Translations under genes and position numbers: made by a program | Notes under the pieces: generated by a model | Seen by the model: only the letters and a program-made list of their open reading frames with translations | The model's database searches: none | What the model was told of the DNA's origin: nothing | Shown here: positions 54,901 to 63,769 of the stretch, piece after piece | How the letters are laid out: each line of letters begins with the position of its first letter | How positions within the stretch are numbered: the stretch's first letter is position 1 | Assembly: GCA_016490735.1 (NCBI GenBank) | Contig: JAEMWC010000051.1 | Location: 417,001-481,000, forward strand | DNA: 64,000 bases | Direction of reading: 5' to 3' | From: Pachyseris speciosa | Lineage: Eukaryota > Cnidaria > Anthozoa > Scleractinia > Pachyseridae

Positions 54901-56620
54901 TGCCCGCTACCTTGTGGCCTTAGTGCCTTTTGAGTGGCTTCAGCTTACTTGATCACATTAATTTGTGAAGTATCTGAGTCTGAGACACTTTCGTACTGAT
55001 GCTGCGCTCTCAGTGAGTGAGTTTTCCCCCTTTCATGAAGACAGTCTTTGAATATGTAGGAGTGAGCAGATTAAACTTTACACCAGATGCTTTACTCGTA
55101 GATCACTGAGTCGGATATGAAGGCACAAAAGAATTAGTTTCAAGGTAGCGGATAAGTAGTTGTCAATGGAAAGAATTAAAGCGTAAACGTGTTCAGGATA
55201 ACGAGAGTTTAGGTCAATTTGCATTGTATCAATGATCTACTAGACTTGTTCTGGTCAGAACGGTGGTTGAAATGCTCTTTTCCTATCCAGGCACGTGCGC
55301 CCTTTTCCGAAGTCCTAATCGTCGGAACACATCTCGACTTACTGCCAAAGAATAACCGACAAGCTCACATGGACTCGCTGAGGCACAGCATTGCAAAGAA
55401 GTACCTGGACAACCAAGGATTCCCGAGGATTGTTGGTAACATTATGGTATCTCCGGTGACTGGTGAAAATATCCCAGAGTTGAAAGAGACGATCTACAGC
55501 AAAGCGCTTAAAGTGAAGGACAGTGGAGAGAACATCATTGGAAGGAGGGTAGGTGGGGAGCTTCCAGTTAACTACATTAAGAGAGAATTCTTCAACTTGC
55601 GGAGATACGTTGAAATTAGAATTGATCCCTGTACAGTGAATACAAAAAGGTTCTTTTGCCAAGGAGCAGTGTTTTCAGTATTGCTCTACTGAAGAAAACC
55701 TAAAATCGACGTTTCGGACCGTTTAGCTGTCCTTCAGATTGCTGAAAATTCTAAAAATGGATATTTAATTTGGTGAACAGAATGCTTCTGTGTAACCAAT
55801 ATGAATATTGCGCAAGTGCTAAGCATCTTGGTTAAGGTGCTGAGAAAATACACAAACGTAGTTCATACATCAGTAGAGTTACACGTATGTGGCAGTTCGC
55901 AGCACATGCATGAGAAAAAATATGGAAGTGGTCGTTTCCTTAAAAGAAGATTTAAACACTATTTATGTTTCTATAGATGTGAAACCATCATCTGTAGGTT
56001 TCGTTCGTCACTTTTATAATTACTTGTTGTCTTGGAATCACTTCCAATGCCCCTTATCATACAAAATGTGACTTCTCATGATGGGCTTCATTTCGTGTGG
56101 GTTATTTGTTAACTTTCGTAGGTACCACAAAGTTACACCGACCTACAGCAAGCTGTCATCCAGGAAGCTGAACGCAGGAGATCCACTGGGGAACCACCTA
56201 TACTGCTGGAAGATGAAATCCTGCAGCTCGCTAAATCCAGTCCACAGAATGACATTTTGGACACCGAGGAGCTGACTCTAGGTTGGTATCAGAATTTAGT
56301 CTTAAATTTGACCTGTGATAACCCAGTGGTTCCCCGTCACAAATTTCAAAGAAATGAAGGAAAAAGCTAATTCACCGTTCACCTTTTTTTTTTCAGCTAC
56401 CAGGTTCTTACACGAGAATGGTGTTCTTCTTCATTATAATGACCAATTGCGTGGCTTGAACCATCTGTACTTCATCGATCCTTCCTGGGTGTGTGATCTG
56501 ATTGCCACACTTGTCACCATCCGGGAGAGAAATCCCTTTATTATGGACGGCGTTATGAAAATGAAGGATTTGGAGTTGGTACTCAGGGACCCTAAGTTTC
56601 CACAGCAATTTATTCCACAG
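42994..56620 (+). CDS. LRRK1: LRRK1-like Roco protein (ANK-LRR-Roc-COR; kinase beyond window)
   Basis: Large multidomain GTPase/kinase signalling protein. Exons: 42994-43027, 44719-45412, 47835-48116, 49312-49627, 50281-50523, 51200-51426, 51589-51697, 52342-52445, 53089-53232, 53537-53707, 55291-55548, 56122-56281 and 56397-56620. They join to about 989 codons. Ankyrin repeats occupy roughly residues 12-240, leucine-rich repeats 260-635, Roc 650-860, and COR from 862. Ankyrin repeats before the LRRs fit LRRK1 rather than LRRK2. All phases agree except exon 7, which is one base short. The first exon (MTDEEASLDNE, then GTGAGT) was chosen because it is the only nearby ATG whose phase fits exon 2. 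The kinase and C-terminus are not in the window; a Polinton-like element starts 270 bp after the last exon seen. Confidence 0.9.
43750..44062. mobile_element. MITE with 8-bp duplication and CCCAAAAAATCCC repeats
   Basis: Ends CCCAGGGGGGGGTACTCGGG and (complement) CCCGGGGGGGGGTACTCGGG extend to about 45 bp of inverted repeat. An 8-bp duplication TCATCAGC lies at 43742-43749 and 44063-44070, as in hAT-type elements. The centre is many copies of ACCCCAAAAAATCCCT. It lies in intron 1 of the LRRK1-like gene. Confidence 0.8.
44719..45412 (+). CDS. LRRK1: LRRK1-like exon 2 (ankyrin repeats)
   Basis: Residues about 12-243. Ankyrin-type units include SFLFMACENGHFDVVQQLVD, YDGLTPLCAACMKGHPNIAR, SSPILLACRSGNHDIIELLL and HLLLSEACRLGHVQVVRLLI. 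The acceptor is TTGTTGCAG at 44718 and the donor AG|GTAAGA at 45413. Confidence 0.9.
46075..46127. repeat. Perfect 26-bp palindromic hairpin
   Basis: ATGCAATTTGAGGCCAATAC and six further bases are followed by one base and then the exact inverted copy. The 53-nt transcript would be a perfect hairpin. It lies in intron 2 of the LRRK1-like gene. No target duplication is evident. Confidence 0.9.
46688..47310. mobile_element. TTAA-flanked (piggyBac-like) non-autonomous element B
   Basis: TTAA at 46684-46687 and 47311-47314 bounds CCCATTGGTACCCGTGCCGG and its partner CCCATTGACTACTGAGC (complement). It is the shorter, inverted relative of 13580-14594. Lys/Arg-rich frames near 46950-47190 come from an AG-rich stretch and are not convincing genes. 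Confidence 0.65.
47835..51697 (+). CDS. LRRK1: LRRK1-like exons 3-7 (leucine-rich repeats)
   Basis: Exons 47835-48116, 49312-49627, 50281-50523, 51200-51426 and 51589-51697. LRR units include LVSVDLSDNHIEELPDELFN, LTKLRLERNNITSL, LTRLNLSYNNLSTISWSICQ and LETLLLHDNNLHVVPLSVCG. In the last exon the frame changes after NNPEMRTLPP to ELGKLRECWQLRLNKLNLLA, at a C5 run (51611-51615). One base appears to be missing, by sequence error or real mutation. Confidence 0.88.
48908..48947. repeat. (AAT)n microsatellite
   Basis: Thirteen AAT units in intron 3 of the LRRK1-like gene. A retroelement tail is possible; 48120-48900 shows no other recognisable feature. Confidence 0.85.
52342..55548 (+). CDS. LRRK1: LRRK1-like exons 8-11 (Roc GTPase domain)
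   Basis: Exons 52342-52445, 53089-53232, 53537-53707 and 55291-55548. The P-loop GLQGRGKT is split by an intron after GLQ. The switch II motif is WDLAGQ, then VGTHLD takes the place of the NKxD guanine motif. YLAVWNVTHGEQGVESLRPW between them is typical of Roc domains. The donor at 55548 is followed by GTAGGT. Confidence 0.92.
52800..53063 (+). mobile_element. LINE 3' end remnant with (GTT)n tail
   Basis: AT-rich sequence with AATAAA at 53033 that ends in seven GTT units (53039-53061) just before exon 9 of the LRRK1-like gene. It resembles 5'-truncated LINE 3' ends. There is no coding part. Confidence 0.4.
54684..54974. mobile_element. MITE with perfect 38-bp inverted ends
   Basis: GATACTTCACAAATTAATGT begins a 38-bp end (54684-54721) whose exact complement is at 54937-54974. 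The 76-codon frame inside (AVHGCLCLGSIFALVDLRG) is carried by the repeat and shows no domain. It lies in the intron before 55291. No clear target duplication is seen. Confidence 0.8.
56122..56620 (+). CDS. LRRK1: LRRK1-like exons 12-13 (start of COR domain)
   Basis: Exons 56122-56281 and 56397-56620 encode VPQSYTDLQQAVIQEAERRR, QNDILDTEELTLATRFLHEN, GVLLHYNDQLRGLNHLYFID and PSWVCDLIATLVTI. This is the first COR subdomain, which links Roc to the kinase. The next exon is not in the window. Confidence 0.9.
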
Positions 56621-56886
56621 GTAAAATACCATGACAGTTTCAGCAAAAGATTGGGAGAAGATTCTAAAACCAGCCGTCAATACGTTTGGCAGCATGTGGT
56701 GGCTGGCTGGCTGGCCAGCTAGCTGACTGACTGACTGACTGCCTGACGGATGCTTGCTTGTGCTTGCTTGATTACCATCCTGAGGATCGCAGAAGATAAC
56801 CACATTTTAATGTTGAATTCTGCGATCACCTTATAGAAACGTATGCTGCACGGCTATTTCCCTTCAGTGTCCAAACGGCGTGTGAA

Positions 56887-56962
56887 GGAAAGTAGTATAG
56901 TAGTTGGGGGTACCAGATCATAAAATGATCTGTTACCAAACCCAACTACTACACTACTTTCC
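56887..56962. repeat. 76-bp terminal palindrome
   Basis: GGAAAGTAGTATAGTAGTTG at the left and CAACTACTACACTACTTTCC at the right pair almost perfectly, and the inner CAGATCAT/ATGATCTG pair as well. It could mark the outer end of the Polinton-like element, or two ends joined head to head. Confidence 0.85.
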
Positions 56963-56995
56963 ATATAATGGCTTCCAACTTTTGATCTCGTATTT

Positions 56996-57210
56996 TTGAT
57001 CTCGTATTTTTAGCAATCTATATATTTTTAAAATGACTATACTACTCTCCATCCGATGACACAATTCGATGATATCATATTATGATCTTGTATTTTTGGA
57101 ATCTATATATTTTTAAAATGACTATACTACTCTCCATCTGATGATACAATTTGATGATATCATTTTATGATCTCATATTTTATGAAATCTATATATTTTT
57201 TAAAATGCGT
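56996..57210. repeat. Iteron-like ~85-bp repeats in the terminal region
   Basis: TCTATATATTTTTAAAATG recurs at 57018, 57102 and (with one extra T) 57188, twice followed by ACTATACTACTCTCCATC. The ACTATACTACT core is the complement of the AGTAGTATAGT motif in the terminal palindrome, so the same motif appears four times near the end. Confidence 0.8.
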
Positions 57211-57384
57211 GACTTTCTTGGAAAAATCACCATGCGTGACTTTCTCGGAAAAAGAGGAAGTCGATGATGTCATACAGGAAAATGAGTCATCACGAGACGG
57301 TCGTATGATTTTTCTAACCAATCAGAATTGTATCTCGTTTGTAATTTTCTGATATTTTTATCAGACTTTTCAGTTGAAGATAAT

Positions 57385-60300
57385 TTAGTTTTTGATGGCA
57401 TTGTGCCCGTATGCGTAACTGTTAACTCCATCTTCTAGTATATATCGTTTGTCGTCGAAGCAACTGAGTGATACTTTGTTGATTTCATAACTTCCTAATT
57501 GATGGTTTTGACTTCTGATTGTTTTCATTTTATCATGCATCTGTTTATTATTAAATAGTGTCTCCTTATAATTTTCATGTCTAATGTTCTTTTTAATGAC
57601 ATTCTTTTTGATTCCTTAGCAGTCTTTCCTCCTGTTTGGTTGTTTTTCATATAACTATACATTTTTTATTTTAATCCGACGAATTCAGTTATTGGAATAC
57701 CAGCCGCTTCATCTTTGAATTTACCAATTACTTTTTTATTTGTCTTATCAAAATACGGTGAGCTTTCAGGGTAGTCGCTGTTATCAAATTTGTCTTTATC
57801 ATTCCAGAAATCCCTATAGACGTCTTCAGTTTCGATTTCATAGGTAAGGGAGTCTGTATCGGTAAAGAGCAACTTAGCCTTATTACCATACTTCTTTTTG
57901 ATGTAGTTATAATGAAAATCATACATTAGTGTCTTACTAAGATCTAGAATACACATACCCACATATGCCGGCCTGTTCAGGATGAGTGTTTCTTTGATCT
58001 TATGCACAGCTACCAAATTTTCGTTGAAGATTTTACTGCTTACATAAGTTGGTTTACTGGCTAATTTTGAAAGTTTCTTCTCATCAGTTACCAGCCTTAC
58101 ATCTACTCGCTTTCTGAGGTTTTCCATCGTTTTTCCAAATACACTGTTATTCATCAGCTTGAAAAAGTCTTTTTCAAATGCGTTTTTGGCATTAGTTCTT
58201 TTCTGAGTGTTGTAATCAATATATTGCCTGAGCTAAGGGGATTGATTGAACTCTAACACTCGATGGACTTTAGTTATTTTCAAACCGAGATTTGTATAGA
58301 GTTGAAGGTTTCTGTAATGAAGCACGTATTTTTCTTTGTTGCTTAATGTTGGTATCAGTTTATGTACCAAACCAGTTGATATCTTGTATTTCTTCGCGAT
58401 GTTTTTGCAATAATCTGATAGCATGTCTTCAGTTACTTTAATCTTTTCCGGTCCAAGTGGGTAGTCATTATGAAGGTTGTGTAGTTCTTCAGGGTATTCC
58501 AGGCCAACTTCCAGTATCAAACCCTTCTCACTATCTTCTTTGTACTCAGCAAGGTTTATCTTATCGATTTGCATTTCTGTCATCCATCTGAAACCGCCTG
58601 TTGGAAGGTATTGACTCATAGCCCAACCGTATAGATTATTAGCATCGAGATACATGATATACTTTGAGGGCGCCTTCTCATCGTATTCTTTCATGTATTT
58701 ATTGTTTGCTCTTCCATATCGGTTTGCTATATAACTGATTCCTCCACGCATACCCTTTTCAATGAATTGAAACATGTCGATGTCAGTCATCAGTTCCAGT
58801 TTGATATCAGTCATCATAAGCATAGCATCCCACGAAAGCCCTGGAGACGTGAAATAATGACATGGGTCCAGTTTGTAGTATTCAAGGCATGTTTTCCTGA
58901 AGTTTTCAAATACATCAGCTAATAGGAGGATGTCAGATTTCAGGTACAGGTCATGGTATTCACCCATATTTTTGAGAGAGAATGTATTCCACACATTCTG
59001 GGCATGTGTATAGTCTTTATCACTTATATGTTCATCACTTAATATGCTGTAAAATTCTTCTTTTGTTGGTAGTTTTTCATTGAATTTATCGAAACTGTCC
59101 ATGTAGTCGTAAGGGTAGACCCCTTTTTGTGCCATCAGATCAAGCTTTTTACCTTTGAATTTTTGAGAGGTGTATTTTAATGACTCTTTTGGTAGATTAC
59201 AAACTAGTTTTTCCAAACTAGAGCTCATAAATTGGAAACTATCGATGAATGTGAGGTGATTACCAAGCATGAAAGCCATGTATTTTTCCATATTGTTGGG
59301 AATAGCATTGATTGCCATTTGACACTTTTCACCTTTCTTATTTGTGTAAGTGTGTTTCTTGACAATGGCTCCAATCTCTTGCATTATAAAATGACTATCA
59401 TAACCTCTTAGATTATGGAATATAACAGGTATTTTTATTTCTTCTGCGTTTACTCTAAGTTTTAGATTACATTCTTGATGGGCAGAGCCTCTGTATTTAC
59501 CAGTGATATGGCAATGATCTCGAACTCGAATATCTTTATCAGTATATTTTTTATTGCAAATGTGGCATTCTTTAGCTTTTTGGAATTCCTCCTCATCCTC
59601 TTTCGTTATTTTTAATGGTTTGTTGAATTCCTTTTTCATGATATTTTTGCAATATTTAACTTCTTCTATCATTTTTTCCATGAATTTGTACACAGCCTTT
59701 TCACCTCTATATATTTGTATTGGTTTCGTGTATTTATCATCATAATAACAAACTACTTTATAACCGTATCCACAGTCTGTATGTCTTTGATAAGCTTCAG
59801 TGTATGATGAATCATTATTTTGTTGACATCCCTGAATCTTTTCTGTTATAGCCTCAAAGTCAGCGTAGATTACAAATGGTACAGGCAGTTGTTTATGGAA
59901 GTTGTTGAATTTTAGTATGTTGTTATTTTTGTCAGGCATTTTTATCGCTTGTGTGCCATTCACTTGTATACAGTTTTCTTTATGATCAGTTAATACTCTT
60001 TCAGAGCTGAAGCATTGAAGACAATACATGCAGAAATGTTTTCTTTCTTTGTGTTTTGTCTGATTGTACATTAACTTGTTGAAATCTTTAATCAAGACAT
60101 AGTGCTTGTTTTCATTTTCTGTTATAAGAAGCAGATTCATACGGTCTGCATATTTTTCTTTTGAGACATAAATTGGATATGGTTGTTTATCTTCATAACC
60201 GAAAACATTTATGTTGATGTCATTTTGCTTCTCAATTTTATTGTACTGCTTAGTGGTTACTGGGAATTCAATCCCATTATAATTTAAGTTGTCTACATAT

Positions 60301-61205
60301 TGTTTGTCTGATTTTTTAATTCTCTGTGGGTATTTGTCTTGTGGATTCAAATGTCTGATGTGACACCATCTAAAGCATTCATTATCCTCATTTTTCATAT
60401 TAATCAATCCCTTTGCACTGTTTCTGAGTTCCTGTGGTAGTTTAATATATGAGGAGCCTCTCATTGGTTGGTATTTTACTATATTAAGATAATGATTGTC
60501 AACAGATTCGATTGTCCAACCAGAACCTTCAGATACCCATTTGGCTATTTTATTCAAGATTTGCTGTTTTGATAATTGTAGTGATTCAGTGACTTCCAGA
60601 TTATTCACAATTGTTTGAGCTGGACTGTTGAAATATGCGGTCTTATACACTATTTCTCCATCTGATATTTTTGTGAATGTTACCTTTAGTGTTTCGACGA
60701 ATTTCAGTCCTTTCATTTCATTTAATAATTTTTTGATATGTATTTCGTTTGCCTTTCTTGTGTTTTGTAGTTGTGCTAGTGGGTCTTTGTTATTTTTGAT
60801 AGTTATTTCATGAGACTTTGTGTAGCCTTTAAGAGCTTTGTCTATTTGCTCTATCTTAGTTCTCGGTGCAGGCATAGGCTTTACAGTTCTAGGTGCTGGT
60901 ATTGGTGTCTTTTTTAATTGTTCTATTTCTTCTAACCATTCAGAAGGTGGGGGTGGTAATCTTTTCCTCTCGAAATAATCAACCAATTCTTTCACGGTTT
61001 GTCTTGGTGATTGGTTTATTTTTGTATTTTTGCGAGGTGCTGGAACTGGCTTTACAGTCCTTGGTGTAGGCACTGGTTTGGTATCATCTACCACGATAAT
61101 TTTAGGCTTCTTCTCTTGCTTTAATAGCAATTCGATGAGCTGAGATTTACTGAGTTTCTTGAGACTCTTCTTATCCATACTATTATTTGAGATAATTTTT
61201 TCCAT
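57385..61205 (-). pseudogene. Protein-primed DNA polymerase B of the Polinton-like element (decayed)
   Basis: Family B polymerase that would copy the linear element from a terminal protein. An N-terminal proline-rich segment (PVPAPRK, PMPAPRT) is followed by a C2H2-like finger (FCMYCLQCF ... DHKENC) and an HNH/endonuclease VII-like block (CHICNKKYTDKDI ... HCHITG). Exonuclease motifs are YADFEAI, HNLRGYDSHF and YHDLYLKSDILLL. Polymerase motif A is DANNLYGWAMSQ, motif B NNSVFGKT and motif C TDTDS. The first 990 codons are open, then TAG at 58233-58235 interrupts the frame between motifs A and B. A second in-frame stop is TAA at 57666-57668, and a frameshift follows near 57600 before the last codons end at 57385. 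Each break alone would abolish the enzyme. Confidence 0.9.
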
Positions 61206-61332
61206 TTTGTAATATATCTATAGTAATTTATTTTTATGTGTCATTCGTCTGCGTTTAAGTATGGCTGAGAATTCAAATAATCCAATGACTGAATCTTTTG
61301 AATTGTATGAAAAATGATTTATTGTCTCCACA

Positions 61333-61527
61333 TTATTGACTTTTTTTGATGTGCTTCTTGGTTTTCAAATGACTCCATTTTCCTGCTAGGGTGTAATTTC
61401 GCCCCGTCTTACAAATATCACAATACCACTCTTTCTTCAACATATAAGCATTCTTATGGGCTTTTATTTCCCCAGCACTGAAAACTCGAGGTCTTCCACG
61501 ACCTCTTATAACATTCTTATTTTCCAT
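61333..61527 (-). CDS. Small AT-hook/zinc-finger protein
   Basis: 64 codons from the ATG at 61527. An AT-hook core (RGRGRPR, residues 8-14) precedes a possible C2HH-type finger: WYCDICKTG, then WSHLKTKKHIKK. Such small DNA-binding proteins occur in Polinton-like elements, but I do not recognise a named family. An in-frame ATG further upstream would add 30 residues without similarity. It lies between the polymerase and integrase genes, same strand. Confidence 0.55.
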   Translation of the reverse strand: MENKNVIRGRGRPRVFSAGEIKAHKNAYMLKKEWYCDICKTGRNYTLAGKWSHLKTKKHIKKSQ

Positions 61528-61683
61528 ATATAATCTATATATTTTATTTTTATATAATGGTTTAATTTGTTTTAAATATAGCCGGAAACAATCATATTTT
61601 TGGCTACATAATAGCAAATGACAGTATATACCAGTGTATCGTTTGATATAATATATATTAGATAATATTCTTTTATAACAATT

Positions 61684-62620
61684 TCATATATCTTTTAAAT
61701 CATTCATTGGTATCCAACTGTTAAATTCATCACTATATCCCTTCCACTTCACCAAAGCTTGTTTCTTCTTGTAATCTCTGCGAATGACTTTATCAATACG
61801 GAAAACATCCTGTCTGGCTTTTAATAATTCTTGTTCATAAAAACTTCCTTGTATTTCTTCATCGTTGAGATCCTTTAATTTGTAAGTGATTGGGTTTGTA
61901 TATTGGATTTTATCAATTATAAATACTTCCTCAGTCCAATTTGGTGTATAGCCCTTGTCGAACACATTCCGTTTATACTTAGATATTCGGACCTTGTCAC
62001 CAACCTTAAAATTTGGTTTAGCTGATAATGGCTCCATATCACCATATAGATTAAAGTAAACTATACCTTCATTCCTCTTTTTACTAGCTTCTGTAGGTGT
62101 CATCTTTATGCTTGAATGTTTGGTATTATTATACTGTTTCACTAATTTTGGTAACATGTCTAAATACTGTGTATTACCTTGAACAGTGAACTGCTTCCAC
62201 ATTTTGGACTTCATTGTTCGATTCCATCTTTCAACCACTGAGGACTTTTCTTCATTTTCAGTAGAGTACATCTGTACACTATGTTTCTCTAGCAAGTCCT
62301 TCAAGTGTTTGTTGTAAAACTCTTTACCTTTATCAACCCATAGATATTGTGGGCTTCTGCCTTCCTTAAATATTGTTTGAAATGCTTCAGTTACAGTTTC
62401 ACCCTTTTTATCCTTCAGAGGAACAATCCAACCATATTTATTGAAAACATCGATAACCATTAGAAGATTTTTATAACCTTTATTCCATTTACTAAACTGT
62501 TGCATATCGACTAGATCAGCTGCCCAAATCTCATCAACATGATTTACAATTATACGCCGCCGAGTAAAATTTCGTTTTATGGATGCATGTAATTCATCAG
62601 CTAGTTTTTCTTGCCAGTTT
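61684..62620 (-). CDS. Retroviral-type integrase with C-terminal chromodomain
   Basis: DDE integrase that would insert the element. The core runs from IWAADLVDMQQFSKWNKGYK (first catalytic D) through YLWVDKGKEFYNKHLKDLLE (second D) to SSVVERWNRTMKSKMWK (E). An SH3-like segment follows (FKVGDKVRISKYKRNVFDKG), then a chromodomain (VFRIDKVIRRDYKKKQALVK ... EFNSWIPMNDL). The first ATG in frame (62505) lies after the first catalytic D, so translation must begin upstream. The frame is open to about 62620, overlapping the end of the PLA2 gene by about 20 bp, with no ATG seen. The start is therefore unresolved: splicing, a non-ATG start or decay. Confidence 0.82.
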
Positions 62621-63536
62621 TCTTCACTCGACAGCTTTTTCCGTTTTTTGAAACACCAAGACCAAGTTTCTCCTTTGTTGCAATTGCATTACGAGCCAAC
62701 ATATGTCCCCATTGTCTATCTTTCCACGGAATGGCATCAAGAGCAGCAACCATTTTTCTGTCTGCTTTATTCTTGCATTTCCTATCATCTTTACAAATGG
62801 AGTAATCAACATCATGTTGCATGGCAACAGCATCTGTTCTTCCTGTTGGCTGCTGATATATCTCAATTATTTCACCAGTTGTTGGATCGTATTTAAGCTG
62901 CTCATCAAGAGGATTGTATGGACCTGTGTAATTATGACCCGGTAATGTCCATCCTTTTTTAGGTTTAGGGAGCCTTCCTATGGTTTTATGAATATCAACT
63001 CCGCTTCCAATAAGAGAGTGAATTTGGGAGGTCCATTTTTGCAAATCCTCTGGTTTAGCATACATTATATCACCAAATAATCCTGCACCGTATCCTTTCC
63101 ATTTTATCCAAGAGCCGTAACTCCGTGTTCCACCTTTCTTTTTATATTCAGCGTACTGGCGCTTATAGTTGGCAACCATTCTGCGGCCCTCTTCAGCTGA
63201 AACTTCAGGCCCTTTGAAAAGATTTGGGTTTGAAACAACATTCCAAGCTTTTTTTAAATCAACAAAAGGAAAAGGAATGGGAATACCGCGACCTATTTTA
63301 TCTAAACCGGGTCTATCTGTTTTGTAACGAATGTTTGGTCGCACTTTAGTTGAGAGTTGATTTAAAGCTTCTGTCCCAACCTTTTGTAAAATGGGAGTTG
63401 CTTTTTTTATGCTGTAGTTAATCGCACGCCGCTGAAGTTTTGGATTTCTCATTGCTTCAGAAGCATATCTCCCCATTTCAACACCCTGCTTCGCTAAAAA
63501 AGGGACTCCATGTTCCAAGAATCCAGTAAGTGCCAT
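62601..63536 (-). CDS. Phospholipase A2-domain virion-type protein
   Basis: 311 codons, intact. The C-terminal half has a parvovirus/adintovirus-type PLA2 domain: LPGHNYTGPYNPLDEQ (calcium-loop-like), then DAVAMQHDVDYSIC with the catalytic HD pair, then a helix with conserved Asp (KADRKMVAALDAI). The N-terminal half is basic with repeated KY/KW motifs (KRQYAEYKKKGGTRSYGSWI) and no clear domain. In related viruses such proteins help the particle breach the endosome. A basic tail (CRVKKTGKKN) ends the protein and overlaps the integrase frame. Confidence 0.8.
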   Translation of the reverse strand: MALTGFLEHGVPFLAKQGVEMGRYASEAMRNPKLQRRAINYSIKKATPILQKVGTEALNQLSTKVRPNIRYKTDRPGLDKIGRGIPIPFPFVDLKKAWNVVSNPNLFKGPEVSAEEGRRMVANYKRQYAEYKKKGGTRSYGSWIKWKGYGAGLFGDIMYAKPEDLQKWTSQIHSLIGSGVDIHKTIGRLPKPKKGWTLPGHNYTGPYNPLDEQLKYDPTTGEIIEIYQQPTGRTDAVAMQHDVDYSICKDDRKCKNKADRKMVAALDAIPWKDRQWGHMLARNAIATKEKLGLGVSKNGKSCRVKKTGKKN

Positions 63537-63550
63537 ATCTGCGGCTGAAT

Positions 63551-63739
63551 CTAGTATGCCCGCCCCTTCAGACGGGCCAATCCGTTTCCCAGACTTTTAA
63601 CGAATTTTGTTTTTGTAATTCCACATTCAGCACAAGTGCATTTCAACATAGTTCGACCATTTTTAGTCCTTTCATATCTTTCACTTCCTGGAACACATTC
63701 AGTGACTTTCTTCTGTTTTACACAATATGATTTTACCAT
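63551..63739 (-). CDS. Small Cys-rich protein, DUF5679-like
   Basis: 62 codons: MVKSYCVKQKKVTECVPG, then KNGRTMLKCTCAECGITKTK. The YCVK..K, KNGR..L and C.C..C pattern fits DUF5679, found in several large DNA viruses and adintoviruses; function is unknown. It lies 15 bp upstream of the PLA2 gene. The first position of the expected CxxC pair is Gln (CVKQ), an unusual change. Confidence 0.65.
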   Translation of the reverse strand: MVKSYCVKQKKVTECVPGSERYERTKNGRTMLKCTCAECGITKTKFVKSLGNGLARLKGRAY

Positions 63740-63769
63740 TATATATATAAGTTAGATAAGTTCGGGTTT

